64,000 bases of DNA from Dermatophilus congolensis (GTDB lineage: Bacteria; Actinomycetota; Actinomycetes; Actinomycetales; Dermatophilaceae), in NCBI RefSeq assembly GCF_900187045.1, contig NZ_LT906453.1:1550001-1614000 (forward strand), read 5' to 3'. Below the pieces are notes generated by a model. It ran no database searches. It worked only from the letters and a program-made list of their open reading frames with translations, and had not been told where the DNA came from. A program made the translations under genes and the position numbers. Positions 61,574 to 64,000 of this stretch are shown piece after piece (position 1 is the stretch's first letter; each line of letters starts with the position of its first letter).

Positions 61574-63922
61574 TCAACACGGAGCCTCATGCACACTCAC
61601 CTCCGGAACCGGGCCATCCCAACGCACAACCTCCACCAAAACATGCTGACCAGTACACCCCTGCGACAAACCAGAGGTAGCAACATCAGCAGTCAACACA
61701 TTCGGATTACCGTGCACACACGTCCCCACACGTAGCCCAGCCTGGCCAGCCTCTGGCCCATGCACCTGCGGGTCATACGGGTCAAACCATGCCCCCGTCG
61801 ACAACTGCACAACGTTCTGGCGCACAGCATCACTTAAGATCGCCCCCGCCAAACAAGCACCACGATCATTGCTCACCAAAACGACATCTCCGGTATCAAT
61901 ACCCCGTGCCGCAGCATCCGCAGGGTTCAACCGAATCGGCTCCCGCCCCGCCACCTTCGAAGCCACCGAAGTAGCGCCGTCATCAAGCTGAGAATGCAGC
62001 CGCGCAGCAGGCTGATTAGCCAACAACAACAGTGGGAACGTATTGGCATAGTTCGCACCCAAATACTCTGTAGGAGCCAGCCACGTTGGATGCCCCGGGC
62101 AATCAGGCAACTCAAGCGCAGCAATCGTTTCGCTCGTCAGCTCAATGCGCCCCGACGGAGTAGGCAACGGATTCTCAACAGGGTCCGTCCGAAAATCCTC
62201 AAACGCCACAATGGGACCCAGCCGAGGAAGATCAATCCCCTCACCGTCCCAGAACTCCTCAAACGATGGCAGCTCCGGTACCTCCATACCCGGTGGCGTG
62301 ATACGCCCTTGAGTGACATCCTGCTCAAAAATGCCGTACAAGTGACGCAGCCACTCCTGCGCATCACGGTTCTCAGTGAAAACCTCACCCACCTCAAGCC
62401 GCTCGGCCAGAGCCGAGTAAATGTCGTAGTCATCACGAGCCTCGCAGTACCGCGAAACCAGCGCTCGCATCGGAGTCAGCCGTGCCCCTGAACGCGCCCC
62501 ACCAATGTCATCTCGCTCAAAAGTAGTGGTGGAAGGAAGGACGATATCTGCGTGACGTGCTGTAGAGGTCCAGTAAGGATCAGAAACGATGATCGTGTCT
62601 GGGCGGGTAAAAGCATTCGTCAGACGCCCTAGATCTTGATGGTGATGGAAGGGATTTCCCCCGGCCCACCACACCAAACGAATATCGGGATACGTGTAAG
62701 TGCCACCGTCATATGTGAACTCCTCACCTGGATGAAGGAGTAGGTCACTGATCTTGGCAACCGGGATGAACTCACCCACAGGGTTCTGCCCTTGAGGCAA
62801 AGCCGGGAACCGCAGCGGTGTAGGAGAGCAGCCAGGCTTATTCATCGATCCATAGCCACTTGCGAACCCACCACCAGGCAGACCGATTTGCCCCAAATGA
62901 GCTGCAAGCGCCAACGCAGCCCACATGGGTTGTTCGCCATGGCGAGCTCGTTGCAAAGACCATGAAACCGTCACGAGTGTGCGCGTCTGAGCGGCCAAGC
63001 GTGCCAAGGCTTGAATTTCTTCAGCCTTAATCCCCGTGATTTCTTCGGCCCAGCGCGCAGATTTCGGTTCGCCATCGCTGCGGCCAAGGATGTAGTTGGC
63101 GTATGTGTCCGCGCCCGAGCAGTACTTCTCCAGAAATTCGCTGTCAGCGAGATTCTCTTCGAGCAGAACGTGGGTCATCGCGAGCATGAGGGCCGTGTCT
63201 GTTCCCGGAGAAATAGGAACCCAGCGCGCTCCAGGTAGGTCATCGCGCAGCGGTGAAACAACAACAAGGTTCGCGCCACGCGAATGCAAAGCATCAAGTG
63301 CTTGCCCAGTGGGGTGATCACCTGCACCCCCTGCATCAATTCCAGTGTTCTTTACTGGCACCCCGCCAAAAGCGATGAGCGTTTCTGTGTGCTCAGCGAC
63401 GACATCCCACGTGCTCGCGAACTGCGCCAGGGCAGACTCGTCCGTAAGGATGTGCGGGAAAAGGACCTCTGATGCTCCAGTGGAATATGTATTAACGCCC
63501 CGCGTGTACCCGCCCAGCGTGTTGAGAAAACGGTGAAGCTGACTCTGCGCGTGATGAAAACGCCCTGCGCTCGCCCAGCCATAGGAGCCCCCAAACACTG
63601 CCTGTGCACCATGGTCACGGTAGACACGACGCAGCTCATCGGCGAGGCGATCAAGCACCTCATCCCACCCTGGAGTGATCCAGTCCTGATCGGAGCCAGC
63701 CCGGCCTCGCTCGCGGTCGGGGCCTGGGCCGTGTTCCCACCAGCGGCGGCGTACCGCGGGGCGCTGCACGCGCGAGGGGCGCGTGACCGAGCCTGGCACG
63801 TTCCCTAGCAGAGCAGATGGTGCTGTGTCCTCGGACCAGGGGGTAACAGATTCGATGTCAGTTCCATCGGGGGAACGGTGGGCGTCGTACACACCCCAGT
63901 GGGAGACATGGCGGGAACTCAT
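61574..63922 (-). CDS. bisC: molybdopterin oxidoreductase, biotin sulfoxide reductase type
   Basis: The 782-residue protein is a DMSO-reductase-family enzyme without twin-arginine signal or N-terminal iron-sulfur motif, so it is cytosolic like BisC. Its core opens with SHWGVYDA; residues 95-125 contain GGSYGWASAGRFHHAQSQLH and then NTYSTGASEVLFP, where a Ser coordinates molybdenum. Later blocks are GGVPVKNTGIDAGGAG, WSLQRARHGEQPMW and ADIVLPSTTTFERDDIGG. BisC reduces biotin sulfoxide and methionine sulfoxide; TorA-like substrates are possible. I prefer the ATG at 63922 (GGAG 4 bases upstream) over the GTG at 63943. The remaining 78 bases to the window edge hold its promoter region; I see no gene there. 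Confidence 0.9.
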   Translation of the reverse strand: MSSRHVSHWGVYDAHRSPDGTDIESVTPWSEDTAPSALLGNVPGSVTRPSRVQRPAVRRRWWEHGPGPDRERGRAGSDQDWITPGWDEVLDRLADELRRVYRDHGAQAVFGGSYGWASAGRFHHAQSQLHRFLNTLGGYTRGVNTYSTGASEVLFPHILTDESALAQFASTWDVVAEHTETLIAFGGVPVKNTGIDAGGAGDHPTGQALDALHSRGANLVVVSPLRDDLPGARWVPISPGTDTALMLAMTHVLLEENLADSEFLEKYCSGADTYANYILGRSDGEPKSARWAEEITGIKAEEIQALARLAAQTRTLVTVSWSLQRARHGEQPMWAALALAAHLGQIGLPGGGFASGYGSMNKPGCSPTPLRFPALPQGQNPVGEFIPVAKISDLLLHPGEEFTYDGGTYTYPDIRLVWWAGGNPFHHHQDLGRLTNAFTRPDTIIVSDPYWTSTARHADIVLPSTTTFERDDIGGARSGARLTPMRALVSRYCEARDDYDIYSALAERLEVGEVFTENRDAQEWLRHLYGIFEQDVTQGRITPPGMEVPELPSFEEFWDGEGIDLPRLGPIVAFEDFRTDPVENPLPTPSGRIELTSETIAALELPDCPGHPTWLAPTEYLGANYANTFPLLLLANQPAARLHSQLDDGATSVASKVAGREPIRLNPADAAARGIDTGDVVLVSNDRGACLAGAILSDAVRQNVVQLSTGAWFDPYDPQVHGPEAGQAGLRVGTCVHGNPNVLTADVATSGLSQGCTGQHVLVEVVRWDGPVPEVSVHEAPC

Positions 63923-64000
63923 GTACTCCAGGGTGCCCCACACGTGGAGCTTGAACGTTCACTGAAGCGAAAAGTGAGAGGATGTTTAGGGCTAGTGTCG

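Noticed and set aside
1-64000. CRISPR arrays, insertion sequences, prophage or rRNA
   Set aside because: No evenly spaced direct repeats, transposase, integrase or phage structural motifs, or rRNA segments were seen on either strand.

Overview
The window is 64 kb of GC-rich, gene-dense chromosome from an actinobacterium. Evidence for this is the tig-clpP1-clpP2-clpX cluster, folC followed by a DUF4233 membrane protein, a cobalamin riboswitch and a T-box leader of actinobacterial style, a CsoR repressor, and a group II truncated haemoglobin linked to an alpha-glucosidase as in mycobacteria (glbO next to aglA). Tandem dynamin-like GTPases, a soluble PAS chemoreceptor and a small-GTPase/roadblock operon suggest a lineage with septation and perhaps motility control. 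A Micrococcales organism of the Dermatophilaceae/Intrasporangiaceae kind would fit, but that placement is inference. I see no rRNA, insertion sequence, prophage or CRISPR array.

Layout. 0-5.5 kb: end-truncated secreted protein, tRNA-Arg, csoR with a likely operator, a small HQAGH pseudo-protease-like protein, and two overlapping dynamin-like GTPases. 5.6-8.7 kb: a visibly AT-richer patch with a response regulator, histidine kinase and DUF418 membrane protein. 8.9-14.1 kb: ettA, a YidC paralogue, and a GntR/ABC-ATPase/permease operon. 14.1-17.1 kb: acyl-CoA enzymes (MaoC-like hydratase, TesB, a 4HBT thioesterase) and a conserved hypothetical. 17.2-20.4 kb: cobalamin riboswitch and btuFCD-type uptake operon. 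20.4-29.3 kb: MFS carrier, a globin::alpha-glucosidase fusion, ThrE exporter, MscS channel, malQ. 29.5-35.3 kb: secreted protein, pepN, rpiB, tRNA-Gly, PAS chemoreceptor, tRNA-Pro. 35.9-41.4 kb: tig, clpP1, clpP2, clpX and a possible papain-fold cysteine peptidase. 41.4-51.5 kb: valS, an aspartate:alanine-exchanger-type carrier, T-box-ileS, folC and DUF4233. 51.5-53.8 kb: a four-gene roadblock/GTPase/coiled-coil operon. 54-61.5 kb: ndk, then a SorC regulator divergent from an operon resembling L-ascorbate (ula) catabolism. 61.6-64 kb: a molybdopterin oxidoreductase of the biotin sulfoxide reductase type.

The most interesting locus is 54.5-61.5 kb. Homologues of UlaD, UlaE, UlaF and UlaG are present without the PTS transporter that normally delivers L-ascorbate-6-phosphate. 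In its place are an MFS carrier and a PfkB kinase, which suggests import of the free sugar acid followed by phosphorylation in the cytoplasm. UlaE and UlaF are fused into one polypeptide, and the UlaD homologue has three substitutions at positions normally used for catalysis. Second is the in-frame fusion of GlbO-type globin to a GH13 glucosidase. Third is the GTPase/roadblock operon, which lacks the histidine kinase and DUF742 partners of Streptomyces conservons.

Many genes end in long, nearly perfect inverted repeats, including a 54-bp palindrome with no loop. By eye the + strand is C-rich from 0 to about 13.4 kb, G-rich from about 14 to 33 kb, mixed after that, and C-rich again from about 54.5 kb, regardless of gene direction. 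All names rest on reading motifs and remembered family features; no search was run.
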